From Flavobacterium aerium (lineage in GTDB: Bacteria; Bacteroidota; Bacteroidia; Flavobacteriales; Flavobacteriaceae), in assembly GCF_030766725.1 (NCBI RefSeq), contig NZ_JARQWR010000006.1:186001-250000 (forward strand): 64,000 nt of DNA. The letters are read 5' to 3'. The position numbers and the translations under genes are program-made. Shown piece by piece: positions 8,981 through 17,789 of this stretch; the first letter of the stretch is position 1, and every line of letters begins with the position of its first letter. A model generated the notes under the pieces. It saw only the letters and a program-made list of their open reading frames with translations, did no database searches and had not been told where the DNA came from.

Positions 8981-10657
8981 ATGAGTAATACTATAGAAAA
9001 AGTATCAAAAGCTATCATCCATTTTATAGAAACATACATTGAAGATGCAGTAACAAGACGCAAAGACGATATAAAAGGAATAGTAGATGGTAAAACACTA
9101 TATGTTGGTATAGAAGATACTTTAATCATTGGATATGCACCCAATGGGAAAGTAGATTTAGCCTCACATGAATTTTTTGATTCTGATTTTGAAACAAATA
9201 TTGGAGCATTAGAACATCCTTTTACAGAAGATCAGCTTAATAAGGAGTTGATCCCTCAATTAACAGCTCGATTATTAAAGCTTATTGAAGAAAGAAAAGA
9301 CGATTCTTTTTTTGATTATAAATATGAAATAACAGTCAATTTTAAAACAACTGCCAAAGGAGTAATTAGATCGACAATTATATCCTATGTAAATGAAATT
9401 AAGAAAGAGCAACTGCAAGAAAGGGTAGTAGCGTACATTGATCAGAAAATCCTTCAAGGAAAATTTCCGACAAAAAAACTAGATACGTTCTTTTTATGTA
9501 CTCATTTGCTAGATCCAAAACTATATCCAATCGTTGATTCGGATCAAGTCATCCAAATTCTAGATAAGATTTTAGAATTAAATAAAAACCGAAAAGAAGC
9601 ATTAAAAGAGCATATAGAAAACATTGTATTAATACTGGCAGACTGGATAAAAAAAGTATTTCTTCCTCAATATTTCGATTTAAATCAAAATGAATGGGGT
9701 GAGAAACAATGGGTATTAAAAGAGAATAACACACAAGAAATTGTTGGGGTTGAACTATTAGCCTATACGGCAATCCTAATCATGAAGGGAGGAGCAGATC
9801 ACTATAGAAGAGATGACGGAGTTGAGTTTTTAAAATATGCTGAAAAATTAGGTTATGCTGAAGCAAAATCTATTTTGAAAATAGGAACTGGACACTATGA
9901 TTTTAAAGATATTCATTTTAAAGATGTTGCTGTAGAATTTACAGCAAATGACATACTCTCCACCTTTACCATATCTATAAAAGAAGAAACAGCAGAGAAT
10001 TACGGCAAGGCTTTAAGTTTTATCAATAATCTGCTAAAGATGGATTTTGCGGATACTTATAGTATCATATTGAAGTCAAAAGTAAAAAACTATTTACCCA
10101 TCAATAATTTAGGAAAAGCACCAACACATCGTTTTTTTGCCAATGCATTACAATATCCATCACTACATGAAGCAATAGCGCAATATGCACAATTGACAAT
10201 GAAAGATTTTGGATGGTATAACGATATAGAAAACGAATTATGTGCAATGCCCGGAACCTATGCAGTATACGGTTTGGCCTTGTTGGATAAAAAATATTTC
10301 CCGTTAGTAGAGCAATTTATGACGCTAATAGATTACGAACATCAGTCGAATCAAGTTCATTTTATTGAGGTATTTATTGAAAAGTATGGAGTGAGCCCAG
10401 ATAGTATAGGAGTCATAACCAAAACCTTATTGACTTGTGGTGAAATTGTAAAACGATCTAAAATGGTGAAATATTTTCAAACCACTGAAAGCATTCAATT
10501 ACTCTTAGACAATTTGAAAAGTTACAAAGAGCATGAATGTATGAGTATTGTTTTTGGTATTTTCGGGGAAAAAGCGGATATCGATAAACTTGCAAAGAAA
10601 AAAGAACCTGCTATAAAAGAATTATTAAATCAAATAAGCCTATTAGTTGATGAATAA
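8981..10657 (+). CDS. Unknown 558-aa cytosolic protein (possibly DUF6138-like)
   Basis: A soluble, largely alpha-helical protein without signal peptide or membrane helices. It starts MSNTIEKVSKAI at the ATG at 8981; an upstream TTG-type extension is rejected because it reads through an AT-rich leader. The N-terminal 120 residues contain strands (GKTLYVGIEDTLIIGY). The rest is helical and rich in Lys and Glu, with a run of short leucine-rich helices near the C-terminus. I recall similar proteins under DUF6138 but cannot verify this. It overlaps the next gene by 8 bp, so the two are translationally coupled and probably act together. Proteins of this style often accompany polymorphic-toxin immunity genes, but no toxin is adjacent. 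Confidence 0.6.
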   Translation: MSNTIEKVSKAIIHFIETYIEDAVTRRKDDIKGIVDGKTLYVGIEDTLIIGYAPNGKVDLASHEFFDSDFETNIGALEHPFTEDQLNKELIPQLTARLLKLIEERKDDSFFDYKYEITVNFKTTAKGVIRSTIISYVNEIKKEQLQERVVAYIDQKILQGKFPTKKLDTFFLCTHLLDPKLYPIVDSDQVIQILDKILELNKNRKEALKEHIENIVLILADWIKKVFLPQYFDLNQNEWGEKQWVLKENNTQEIVGVELLAYTAILIMKGGADHYRRDDGVEFLKYAEKLGYAEAKSILKIGTGHYDFKDIHFKDVAVEFTANDILSTFTISIKEETAENYGKALSFINNLLKMDFADTYSIILKSKVKNYLPINNLGKAPTHRFFANALQYPSLHEAIAQYAQLTMKDFGWYNDIENELCAMPGTYAVYGLALLDKKYFPLVEQFMTLIDYEHQSNQVHFIEVFIEKYGVSPDSIGVITKTLLTCGEIVKRSKMVKYFQTTESIQLLLDNLKSYKEHECMSIVFGIFGEKADIDKLAKKKEPAIKELLNQISLLVDE

Positions 10658-11192
10658 TGAGATAGCAAAAGAATTGATAGCATTGGCACAATATGATCTA
10701 GCCGTGCGAGAACGACTTTATCAAGAGGGGAAGCTAATGGACGGCTATAATCCTGAAATGGAAGCAGTACATATAGAGAACGCTACCAAACTTAAAAATA
10801 TTATTGCATTAATAGGATGGCCAACAATTGATAAAGTAGGAGTAGAAGCCAGTGATTCGGCATGGTTAATCGCACAACACTCCATAGGAGATCCACAATT
10901 TATGAAACAGTGTTTATCCTTAATGGAGGCGAATATAGAGCAGATTAATCCTCAAAATATAGCGTATATGCACGATAGAATTTGCTGTTACCAAGGCAGA
11001 TTACAACGTTATGGTACGCAATATAATAAAGACGGTTCATTTTGCCCTGTAGAGGATAAAGACCAAGTAAATGCTAATAGAGCAAGAGTGCAATTAAAAC
11101 CCATTTCTATTGAACGAATTAATGAAAAAGATACTTTAGGTGATGATCCTCAGTATAATGAATGGCGTAAAAAAGTAGGGTGGATATTGTAG
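10650..11192 (+). CDS. DUF6624-like protein, 180 aa
   Basis: The pattern GWP near residue 53, then WLIAQHSIGDP, and a late QGRLQRYGTQ is characteristic of DUF6624 proteins. The conserved QH, DR and RYGTQ residues could line an active or binding site, but no reaction is known to me. There is no signal peptide, so it is cytosolic. The ATG at 10650 was chosen over the TTG one codon earlier. It begins inside the last codons of the preceding 558-aa gene (8-bp overlap), so the two form one unit. It ends before a weak terminator. Confidence 0.75.
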   Translation: MNNEIAKELIALAQYDLAVRERLYQEGKLMDGYNPEMEAVHIENATKLKNIIALIGWPTIDKVGVEASDSAWLIAQHSIGDPQFMKQCLSLMEANIEQINPQNIAYMHDRICCYQGRLQRYGTQYNKDGSFCPVEDKDQVNANRARVQLKPISIERINEKDTLGDDPQYNEWRKKVGWIL

Positions 11193-11232
11193 ACTACAAA
11201 TATGCCTTTTCCCATCCTATGGAATGGCATTG

Positions 11233-11265
11233 TCGTTGGTCTAGTTACCAATGATCCTCTTTTTT
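11233..11265 (+). terminator. Weak terminator after the DUF6624-like gene
   Basis: An 8-bp stem with one G-T pair (TCGTTGGT / ACCAATGA), a 6-nt loop and a T-run ending at 11265. It lies between converging genes; only the plus orientation has a good T-run. Confidence 0.5.
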
Positions 11266-11328
11266 ATTAGAATAAATTGTTTCTTCAACAAATCTAATGT
11301 ATCCTTTATTTTTCAAGGAATAATCAGA

Positions 11329-12093
11329 TCAAAATTTTTCAAAAACCCCCAATCCGAATAATGCAAAATCATATTTTACAGGATCAGTAGGGTCTAAAGC
11401 GCGTAAGTTAGTATCCAATTCAAAAAGCGCCTTAGCATCATTTTGTTTTCGGGTCAGTAATTCCAATTTACGAGCTACATTTCCCGAATGGACATCTAAT
11501 GGGCAAGACAATAGAGCCGGAGAAATATTTTCCCAAATCCCTAAGTCTACACCTGCATTATCTTTACGAACCATCCAACGCAAAAACATATTTATACGCT
11601 TGGCTGCAGAGCCATTTAATGGATCGGAAATGTGCTTTTGGGTACGGTTTTGATGCTCTATTTCAAAAAATACTTTTTTAAACTCATGTATGCTTTTCTG
11701 AAGACTATCCTTTTCTTGGTATTTTGTAAATACCGCTTCAAGTCCTCCATGATTTGTATAGATATTTTGTAATCCTTTGATGAAACTGTGAAAATCACCA
11801 CCATTAAAGGTACGGTGTACAAATTGCGACAATCTTTCTTCCTGCTCGTCATTATGAGACATTACAAAATCATAAGGAGAATTACCCATTAAATTCATCA
11901 TTTTATGGGAATTATTGATAATCATCTTACGATTTCCCCAAGCAATGGTTGCACTTAAAAAGCCAGCAATTTCAATATCTTCTTTGGTAGAAAACAAATG
12001 TGGAATCTGAACAGGATCACTCTCAATAAAATCTGGATTATTGTATAAAATCACTTTTTCATCCAAAAAGGATTTGAATTCAAGGGTATTCAT
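11329..12093 (-). CDS. TIGR02757 (DUF2400) family protein
   Basis: 254 aa, typical full length. Family segments visible are DPVQIPHLF near residue 26, GFLSATIAWGNRKMI at 44-58, the central FNGGDFHSF, FLRWMVRKDNAGVDLG near 170, and PLDVHSGNVARKL near 200. The last two resemble helix-hairpin-helix DNA glycosylase-like features, but the biochemical role of the family is unsettled. No signal peptide. It follows the LolD-like ATPase gene by 15 bp on the same strand, so the two are probably cotranscribed. Confidence 0.9.
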   Translation of the reverse strand: MNTLEFKSFLDEKVILYNNPDFIESDPVQIPHLFSTKEDIEIAGFLSATIAWGNRKMIINNSHKMMNLMGNSPYDFVMSHNDEQEERLSQFVHRTFNGGDFHSFIKGLQNIYTNHGGLEAVFTKYQEKDSLQKSIHEFKKVFFEIEHQNRTQKHISDPLNGSAAKRINMFLRWMVRKDNAGVDLGIWENISPALLSCPLDVHSGNVARKLELLTRKQNDAKALFELDTNLRALDPTDPVKYDFALFGLGVFEKF

Positions 12094-12108
12094 TTTGTAT
12101 TTGATTTA

Positions 12109-12771
12109 TTAGGCATGGATTCTACCATCTACCATTACGAGTTTGCGGTCTGCCATATTAGCCAATTCTTCATTATGTGTTACAATAACAAAAGTTTGTC
12201 CCATTTCATCACGTAGCTTAAAAAATAATTGATGTAAGTTTTCTGCTGAGGTTGTATCCAGATTTCCAGAAGGCTCATCAGCAAAAATAATTGCAGGTTT
12301 ATTAATTAAAGCACGAGCAACAGCAACACGTTGTTGTTCTCCGCCAGAAAGTTCCCCCGGCTTATGATTAATACGATGCGATAATCCTAGATATTCAAGC
12401 AAACGTTTCGCTTCAGTTTCTACTTCTTTTTCTGTTTTTCCTGCAATAAAAGCGGGAATACATACATTCTCCAATGCGGTGAACTCAGGTAACAACTGAT
12501 GAAATTGAAAGATGAAACCCAAATGAGAATTTCTGAATTTGGATAATGTTTTATCATTCATTTTCAAAATATCCTCTCCATTGATGGTTAATGCAGTATC
12601 ACCTTCAATAGTAGGTTGGTCTAATGTTCCTAAAATTTGTAATAAGGTAGTTTTACCAGCACCAGAAGCACCTACAATGGAAACAATTTCGCCTTTTTGA
12701 ATGTGTAAATCCACTCCCTTAAGAACGTGTAATTGCTCGTAATATTTATGTATGTTTTTAACCTGTATCAT
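12109..12771 (-). CDS. lolD: LolD-like ABC transporter ATP-binding protein
   Basis: A 220-aa ATPase of the LolD/MacB subfamily. Walker A is GASGAGKTT, the Q-loop is [12 protein letters not shown], the signature is LSGGEQQR, Walker B is [13 protein letters not shown], and the switch His sits in VIVTHNEE. The [16 protein letters not shown] segment is typical of LolD, which powers release of lipoproteins from the inner membrane to LolA together with LolC/E. No permease gene is adjacent, as is common in Bacteroidota. I chose the ATG at 12771 ([11 protein letters not shown]); the longer frame adds nine residues unlike the family. Confidence 0.88.
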   Translation of the reverse strand: MIQVKNIHKYYEQLHVLKGVDLHIQKGEIVSIVGASGAGKTTLLQILGTLDQPTIEGDTALTINGEDILKMNDKTLSKFRNSHLGFIFQFHQLLPEFTALENVCIPAFIAGKTEKEVETEAKRLLEYLGLSHRINHKPGELSGGEQQRVAVARALINKPAIIFADEPSGNLDTTSAENLHQLFFKLRDEMGQTFVIVTHNEELANMADRKLVMVDGRIHA

Positions 12772-12894
12772 CCGTAAAGCATTTTTACAAAGAAACAAAG
12801 ATTTTGACGAATAATAAATCTATTAGCATGCATTCTTTCGTATATTGAATTATAAAGTTTAGTTAACTGACTTTATCGCTGTTTAATTATTAAT

Positions 12895-12902
12895 TAAATT
12901 TG
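12895..12902 (+). promoter_or_regulatory. -7 promoter element TAAATTTG for msrA
   Basis: Matches TAnnTTTG, 20 nt before the msrA start. An AAGGAG Shine-Dalgarno-like sequence at 12914-12919 follows, which is unusual in this window. Confidence 0.45.
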
Positions 12903-12921
12903 GTAAACAAAATAAGGAGTT

Positions 12922-13572
12922 ATGAGAAAAATAATAGGTTTATCGCTAATCATGTTGACATTCTCCTGTCAATCTAAAGAAAAAGAAAGTAAAGAAATGG
13001 TAGAGAATCAATCAGAAACAGTAAGCAGTAATGCTAAAGATTATGAAGTAGCCACTTTTGCAGGAGGTTGTTTTTGGTGTACTGAGGCAGTCTTTTTACA
13101 ATTAGAAGGCGTTCAAAAAGTAGTTTCAGGATATACGGGTGGAACAATAAAAAATCCTTCTTATAAGGAAATATCTACAGGTTCAACAGGACATGCTGAA
13201 GCTATAGAAATCACATTCGATCCTAAAGTTATTAAATACACTGATTTATTGGATATCTTTTTTGCAACACACGATCCTACTTCATTGAATCGCCAGGGAG
13301 CAGATGTAGGTACACAATACAGAAGTGAGATTTTTTATCATAGTGCCAAGCAAAAAGAAGAAGCAGAGGCAGCAATAAAAAGTATGGATGATCAGAATAT
13401 TTTTGGAAAAAAGATTGTGACCAAATTATCTCCAGCTGTAGCTTTTTATAAAGCAGAAGATTACCATCAAAACTATTACAGCCAAAATTCAAATCAGCCG
13501 TATTGTCAGATGGTTATAAGTCCAAAGCTAGAAAAATTGAAAAAGAAGTTTCAAACGAAGCTTAAAAAATAA
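12922..13572 (+). CDS. msrA: Peptide-methionine (S)-S-oxide reductase, lipoprotein form
   Basis: 216 aa. MsrA reduces the S-epimer of methionine sulfoxide in proteins. The catalytic motif GGCFWC is at residues 48-53, with Cys50 the nucleophile. STGHAEAIEITFDP, the HDPTSLNRQGADVGTQYRS segment and EDYHQNYY further on are all family hallmarks. The first 16 residues form a lipoprotein signal (MRKIIGLSLIMLTFSC), so the enzyme should be lipidated and face the periplasm, repairing envelope proteins. It is monocistronic, behind a TAAATTTG element and an AAGGAG ribosome site. No MsrB gene is adjacent. Confidence 0.95.
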   Translation: MRKIIGLSLIMLTFSCQSKEKESKEMVENQSETVSSNAKDYEVATFAGGCFWCTEAVFLQLEGVQKVVSGYTGGTIKNPSYKEISTGSTGHAEAIEITFDPKVIKYTDLLDIFFATHDPTSLNRQGADVGTQYRSEIFYHSAKQKEEAEAAIKSMDDQNIFGKKIVTKLSPAVAFYKAEDYHQNYYSQNSNQPYCQMVISPKLEKLKKKFQTKLKK

Positions 13573-13631
13573 ATTCTAATTATTTGGCATCAAAGTTGTT
13601 AATCTATTTTTAGTAAATAAAATTTTTGAAA

Positions 13632-13934
13632 ATGGCAGAGCAAATTCAATTAGCAGCAGAAACAAAAACATCGGCAAAAACAACGAATTTATTTCTTGGA
13701 TTGTTATTTGATGCGGTTGGTATGCTGTCTTATCTTATTCCTGGTGTAGCAGAAATTACAGATCTTGTATGGGCACCGATATCAGGTTTTATTTTAGCCC
13801 GAATGTATAAAGGTACAGTTGGTAAAGTAGGGGGTGCAATCTCATTTATTGAAGAACTCACACCTGGTTTGGATATTATCCCAACCTTTACATTAACTTG
13901 GATTTATACCTATTGGATTAAAAAAGAAAAATAG
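13632..13934 (+). CDS. Small membrane protein, 100 aa
   Basis: Starts MAEQIQLAAETK at the ATG at 13632; an upstream TTG is not needed. Two or three membrane segments are visible: LGLLFDAVGMLSYLIPGV near 23-41, a shorter GFILARMY, and TFTLTWIYTYWI at the end. The family is common in flavobacteria next to unrelated genes. No function can be given. A strong terminator at 13987 ends the transcript. Confidence 0.75.
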   Translation: MAEQIQLAAETKTSAKTTNLFLGLLFDAVGMLSYLIPGVAEITDLVWAPISGFILARMYKGTVGKVGGAISFIEELTPGLDIIPTFTLTWIYTYWIKKEK

Positions 13935-14334
13935 AGTATAATAAAATAAATTCTCAATAAATATACATCAAGGATTAAAAACAGATAAAACGGTTGTAAA
14001 TAAAGACTTTACTGCCGTTTTTTTATGTTCTGATAATATTGTAAAAAGCAGTAATTAATAAAAGTAAGGTTACTGAAACGTTACTTTTAAAAACAAGAAA
14101 ATAAACATTAAAGTATTGTTTTTTAGTTTTTTACATAGTTTTTCATGTTGTTTCTTAGCTCATATAGATTTAATTTTATCATTAAGAATTGTGAGTATGG
14201 AAGCGACAAAAAAATAAACCCTCACGTCAATTGCTTAAAGTCAACCATATTTAGTTATATTGGTGACATTTTATGAGGGCCATATACAAATTAGCGGTCA
14301 TTGTACAGAAATAACGCACGAAAAACTAAATACG
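13935..14334. other. Long intergenic region with three inverted repeats
   Basis: About 400 bp without a supported gene. It holds the terminator at 13987-14020, a 9-bp perfect inverted repeat (TAAAAGTAA / TTACTTTTA, 14059-14067 and 14081-14089) without a T-run, and a nested inverted repeat with arms CCCTCA..GTCA and TGAC..TGAGGG between 14219 and 14279. The last 55 bases before the next start are less AT-rich than the rest. No tRNA or small ORF with a plausible start was seen. Confidence 0.6.
13987..14022 (+). terminator. Terminator after the 100-aa membrane protein
   Basis: A two-part stem, AAAACGG then GTAAA paired with TTTAC then CCGTTTT, with a 2x2 internal loop, followed by a T-run. Confidence 0.75.
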
Positions 14335-15633
14335 ATGAAAAATCTACTGTTTTTGTTATTTACTTTTTGTCAAGTTGTTGTTTATGGACAATTCGACAGC
14401 CTAAAAATTCACAAACCTCACGGACCCGACTATTCAAAAACTATTTATCCAAAAGATGATGGACGAACTTACAATCAATATGTAGGGGAAACCATTGCTG
14501 GCTATACCCTTGTAGACGGTTGGAGAAAAGACACCATTAATGGAGGATTTAATAAGGAAATTTATAAGAATCCTTATGTTTCATCACAAGGCGAATATGT
14601 AGGCTTTAACAAAGAAAGTTATGACACAAATTTTGTGTTTTATAGGTATAGAGATGGAAAAAAATATTCAGGGAAAATTCTTGATACATTGGATATAAAT
14701 TATACTCCTCCTGTGGCACGTGGTATGTTGTATGGTAAGCCATATTATGAAAGTAAAGGCATAAAAATAATTTTTCAAGCGGATTACGTTAATGGTTTAA
14801 TTCAAGGAGTTGGTACTATATCTGTTTTAAGTTCAAAGGAATTAATTTCCCATTGTCATTTTGAAAACGGTGAAATTGTAGGAGAAACCGTAATTAGAGG
14901 AATTTACTCAAATAACATTTATAAGAAAAACTATGAAAAAGGAAATTCTAAGATTATAAGCCAAACAGAAACCGATAAAGATGGTAATAAGATTTCCCCT
15001 ATTGATAATGTTGATAAATTCTCTTTCAAAGCAACATATCTGACACTTTTAGATCCATATAGATTTTTAGACCGAAAAGAAAAAGCGAAAGAAGTATATA
15101 GAAATAATACTAATCCAAATTTCCAAAATCCATTATTAATAGAACCTGTGGATTTAATTTTATATTATTTCTCCCATATTGGAATGCAAGAACCGCTAAA
15201 AAAATACAATACAAAGCATTTTGAAATAAGTGAATTTATATATGATGATTTAAAGGTTGTTTTCTATTCTTTTAATCAAAGTTTTCGCAAAAATTATGCT
15301 TGGGTTATCGAATGTTATGATAAGTTAGACAGATTAATTATTGTGAGGTATCAAAATGTTTATTTTAATGAAGTAAATAACTTAGATTATTCCGATTACA
15401 TAAATTTTTATGGTATTGTAGGTTACGGAAATATTCTGACTACGTTTATGTACGATGACAATGGAAACATAATTAAAGCTTCAAAATACAAAGGGGTTTA
15501 TGAGAACGATATTAATTTTATGTGTGATTATGATAGTGATGATTTTATGAAAAAAATATTATCTTATCCTTCTTTTAAGCCTATTTCTATTATCAATCCC
15601 AATGAGGTGAAAATTTCAGATAATAAGGATTAA
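14335..15633 (+). CDS. Exported hypothetical protein, 432 aa
   Basis: The signal peptide MKNLLFLLFTFCQVVVYGQ supports the ATG at 14335 and export to the periplasm or beyond. The N-terminal third has short Tyr/Gly-rich strands (DGRTYNQYVGE, YRYRDGKKYSGKI) that recall MORN-like or YD-like antiparallel units, though no repeat is regular enough to name. A later MYDDNGNIIKASKY is of the same type. There is no sorting domain at the C-terminus and no enzyme motif. It lies in the accessory stretch behind a structured 400-bp leader and just before a gene fragment, so recent gain is possible. Confidence 0.7.
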   Translation: MKNLLFLLFTFCQVVVYGQFDSLKIHKPHGPDYSKTIYPKDDGRTYNQYVGETIAGYTLVDGWRKDTINGGFNKEIYKNPYVSSQGEYVGFNKESYDTNFVFYRYRDGKKYSGKILDTLDINYTPPVARGMLYGKPYYESKGIKIIFQADYVNGLIQGVGTISVLSSKELISHCHFENGEIVGETVIRGIYSNNIYKKNYEKGNSKIISQTETDKDGNKISPIDNVDKFSFKATYLTLLDPYRFLDRKEKAKEVYRNNTNPNFQNPLLIEPVDLILYYFSHIGMQEPLKKYNTKHFEISEFIYDDLKVVFYSFNQSFRKNYAWVIECYDKLDRLIIVRYQNVYFNEVNNLDYSDYINFYGIVGYGNILTTFMYDDNGNIIKASKYKGVYENDINFMCDYDSDDFMKKILSYPSFKPISIINPNEVKISDNKD

Positions 15634-15672
15634 TTATTTGTATAAAAGTAGTTTGAACTATATTTGAGAGAA

Positions 15673-15855
15673 ATGATTCTATTGTGCTTATTGGCAAATA
15701 CACAAAATAATTTTAAAATTTCAGGGAAATTAAGCCGATTTGAAGAAAGCGGTTTCGTGAAAATGAAGAGACAAAATTGTTGCCTTAAAAATAGTAAATT
15801 TGAGTTGGATGGAACTTTTGAAGAAACTCCAAATACCTCTTTTTTTATGATTTGA
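15673..15855 (+). pseudogene. DUF4369-like N-terminal fragment
   Basis: A 60-codon frame whose residues from about 12 on (NNFKISGKLSRFEESG, then NSKFELDGTFEETPNT) match the start of the DUF4369 beta-sandwich found at the N-terminus of lipid-anchored thiol-disulfide proteins of Bacteroidota. It stops right after the first strands, at TGA 15853-15855, and its end overlaps the convergent DUF6787 gene by 11 bp. The signal peptide is also incomplete. Most likely this is a remnant of a longer gene lost by deletion. A short expressed peptide cannot be excluded. Confidence 0.5.
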
Positions 15856-16150
15856 ATAAAAAACCAAGCCCCATACTACGGAGCATTTTCTTTTCAAATT
15901 CCCAGAAAAATTTAAATTGACCAAATATAAACCCAAAAAACACTAGTAATACCTGATAAGCAGGGAAGATAACGATTAATCGGATGGGCCAGTAAAGCCA
16001 TAAAGTAAGATTATCTTTGGTAATCCCCATCCAATTGGTAACGGGTTTAGAGATATATGCTGCAGAAGAACCTGTAATTGCAAAGACGATAAAAATGATG
16101 ACCAATTGAAAATTGGATTTTATTCCCCAACGTTGTTTTAATTTCTCCAT
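15845..16150 (-). CDS. DUF6787 family membrane protein
   Basis: 101 aa. It begins MEKLKQRWGIKSNFQ, then three membrane helices (about 18-36, 48-66 and 70-88) with the family pattern FAITGSSAAYISKPVTNWMG and YWPIRLIVIFPAYQ. This small inner-membrane protein is widespread in Flavobacteriaceae and has no assigned function. It sits just downstream of the DUF6146 lipoprotein, an arrangement I recall as conserved. Its 3' end overlaps the plus-strand DUF4369-like fragment. Confidence 0.85.
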   Translation of the reverse strand: MEKLKQRWGIKSNFQLVIIFIVFAITGSSAAYISKPVTNWMGITKDNLTLWLYWPIRLIVIFPAYQVLLVFFGFIFGQFKFFWEFEKKMLRSMGLGFLFKS

Positions 16151-16180
16151 AAATCTTTAAAAGAAACAAATATAGGTGAT

Positions 16181-16609
16181 TTAAAATCGTGGAACAAAAC
16201 CTGAAAGCCTTTGGTTGTACTTATTTTGGAAATAGACTAAATAATTATAAAGCATATAATTGACCTCATATCCGTAGTTAATTGAAAAGTCATAGTTAAT
16301 CGGAAACTCATATAAACTTGCGCTGTAACGGAAAGGTTGATTTACTCTATTATTCCACTCATTGACCCACATTAAGTTCTTGTTTTCTAGATAATTTTGT
16401 GAGTGAAAATTTCGAGGTTTTGCAATCGAATTAATATAACTATTGAATCCAGAGTCCAAAATGATAATTTCATAGCCTATTTCATCATTAGCAATACGAA
16501 TCGTATCCTTTGGAGCTGTTGGGTCATTTTTGGAAGCGATGGTAGAATGCGAAGAACCGCAACTTACCATAGCAAAAGTTAAACTGATTAATAATATATA
16601 CTTTTTCAT
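16181..16609 (-). CDS. DUF6146 family lipoprotein
   Basis: 142 aa. The lipoprotein signal ends in MVSCGSS (Cys17). The body carries the family pattern DEIGYEIIILDSGFNSYI and, later, NYLENKNLMWVNEWNNRV and YGYEVNYMLYNYLVYFQNKY. Probably attached to the outer membrane facing the periplasm; function unknown. It stands 30 bp upstream of the DUF6787 gene, forming a small operon. Confidence 0.85.
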   Translation of the reverse strand: MKKYILLISLTFAMVSCGSSHSTIASKNDPTAPKDTIRIANDEIGYEIIILDSGFNSYINSIAKPRNFHSQNYLENKNLMWVNEWNNRVNQPFRYSASLYEFPINYDFSINYGYEVNYMLYNYLVYFQNKYNQRLSGFVPRF

Positions 16610-16646
16610 GACCTTGAAGTTAAAATTGAATAATGAAGTTCAAATA

Positions 16647-17789
16647 CTATCGGAATTTAATTTCTCTTTTTATTGATTCGTCATAAGGGCAACCACATTG
16701 ATTCAGAATGTTTTCAACATAGTTATTATAATCTTTATATCCTTCCCTCTCTAATACCTCCATAGCATAAGAGTATCTAGTGCTAGAAAATGGATTATTT
16801 AATTCTACTATAGGAAAATAAATATCCTGAAAGTCCTTGTAATCTTGAAATTGTTTATTACTCAAAACTTCTAATAATTCGTTCAGAACACTTACTCCAT
16901 AAATACTAAAATCATAGTCGCCTTTAAATTTTATGACTTTATTTAAAGCTTCTTCATTCTCTTTTTTACTCTTTTCAATTAAATCTTTTGCATTTTTTTC
17001 ATTCGAGAATTTTCCCATTTTATTTTGCAGAAAGAGAAAAGGATTGATTTTAACTCTTATCATATTACCCAGTTTAGTTTCTTGTTCCTCTGTGAAACTT
17101 AATGTTGCTAACTTTATTTGATTCATAAAAGTCTTTATCACTAAAGATGTGTCTTTTGGACAGTAGTACTCGTATTTATGATAATTGTTTTTATTAGATT
17201 CTTTTATTTTATCCAAATTAATTTCGGAACGTTTTTTATCAATAGATATATTTTCTTCATATTTCTCCATAGTACCATATTTTTGATTTACATAATCATA
17301 AACAGTATTGAATTGAATCTCTTTATCAATTAAATAGCTAAAAGCATTATCTGTTATCTTGAAATCTAGAAATATGCCTAAAGGAGAAAAACTATCAGTA
17401 AAATAGACAATTGAAAATTGTTTACTGTCATTTAGTAATTTTGTAATGGAAGTAATTTCTGGTCTATTTTCAAATAAACGAGAGTTTTTTCCATTGAGAA
17501 AAGTATATAAACGATCAACATAAAAAACCATATAATAGTTTTTATTTTGAACTAATTTTGGTTCTTTTTTTTCATCAAATTCAACCCTATAAACAGGCAA
17601 AATCAAAGCTTTCTTAAATAAATCTTCCTTATTGTTGATTGATTCAATCTTAGGAATAATTTTACTATTAACTTTAGAATCCTGATTGATATATTCATAC
17701 ATCATTTGCTTTTGATCTTCCGTTTGTGCAACAGAAACTCCTGCAAATTGTATTATAATCACTGTGAAAATTAATTTTAAATTCATCAT
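16647..17789 (-). CDS. Exported hypothetical protein coupled to a C39-like lipoprotein
   Basis: 380 aa with a signal peptide (MMNLKLIFTVIIIQFAGVSVAQ), so periplasmic or secreted. The mature part is charged and mostly helical, with short strands (KNYYMVFYVDRLY) and two Cys close together near the C-terminus (NQCGCPYDE). No family is recognised. Its ATG overlaps the stop of the upstream C39-like lipoprotein gene (ATGA), so the two are made together. The order of effector-like gene first and exported partner second resembles effector/immunity pairs, with this protein the candidate inhibitor. That is inference; it could equally be a substrate or a chaperone. Confidence 0.65.
   Translation of the reverse strand: MMNLKLIFTVIIIQFAGVSVAQTEDQKQMMYEYINQDSKVNSKIIPKIESINNKEDLFKKALILPVYRVEFDEKKEPKLVQNKNYYMVFYVDRLYTFLNGKNSRLFENRPEITSITKLLNDSKQFSIVYFTDSFSPLGIFLDFKITDNAFSYLIDKEIQFNTVYDYVNQKYGTMEKYEENISIDKKRSEINLDKIKESNKNNYHKYEYYCPKDTSLVIKTFMNQIKLATLSFTEEQETKLGNMIRVKINPFLFLQNKMGKFSNEKNAKDLIEKSKKENEEALNKVIKFKGDYDFSIYGVSVLNELLEVLSNKQFQDYKDFQDIYFPIVELNNPFSSTRYSYAMEVLEREGYKDYNNYVENILNQCGCPYDESIKREIKFR

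Noticed and set aside
14059..14089. Perfect 9-bp inverted repeat with 13-nt loop
   Set aside because: No T-run in either direction and AT-only arms, common by chance here; not called a terminator or operator.
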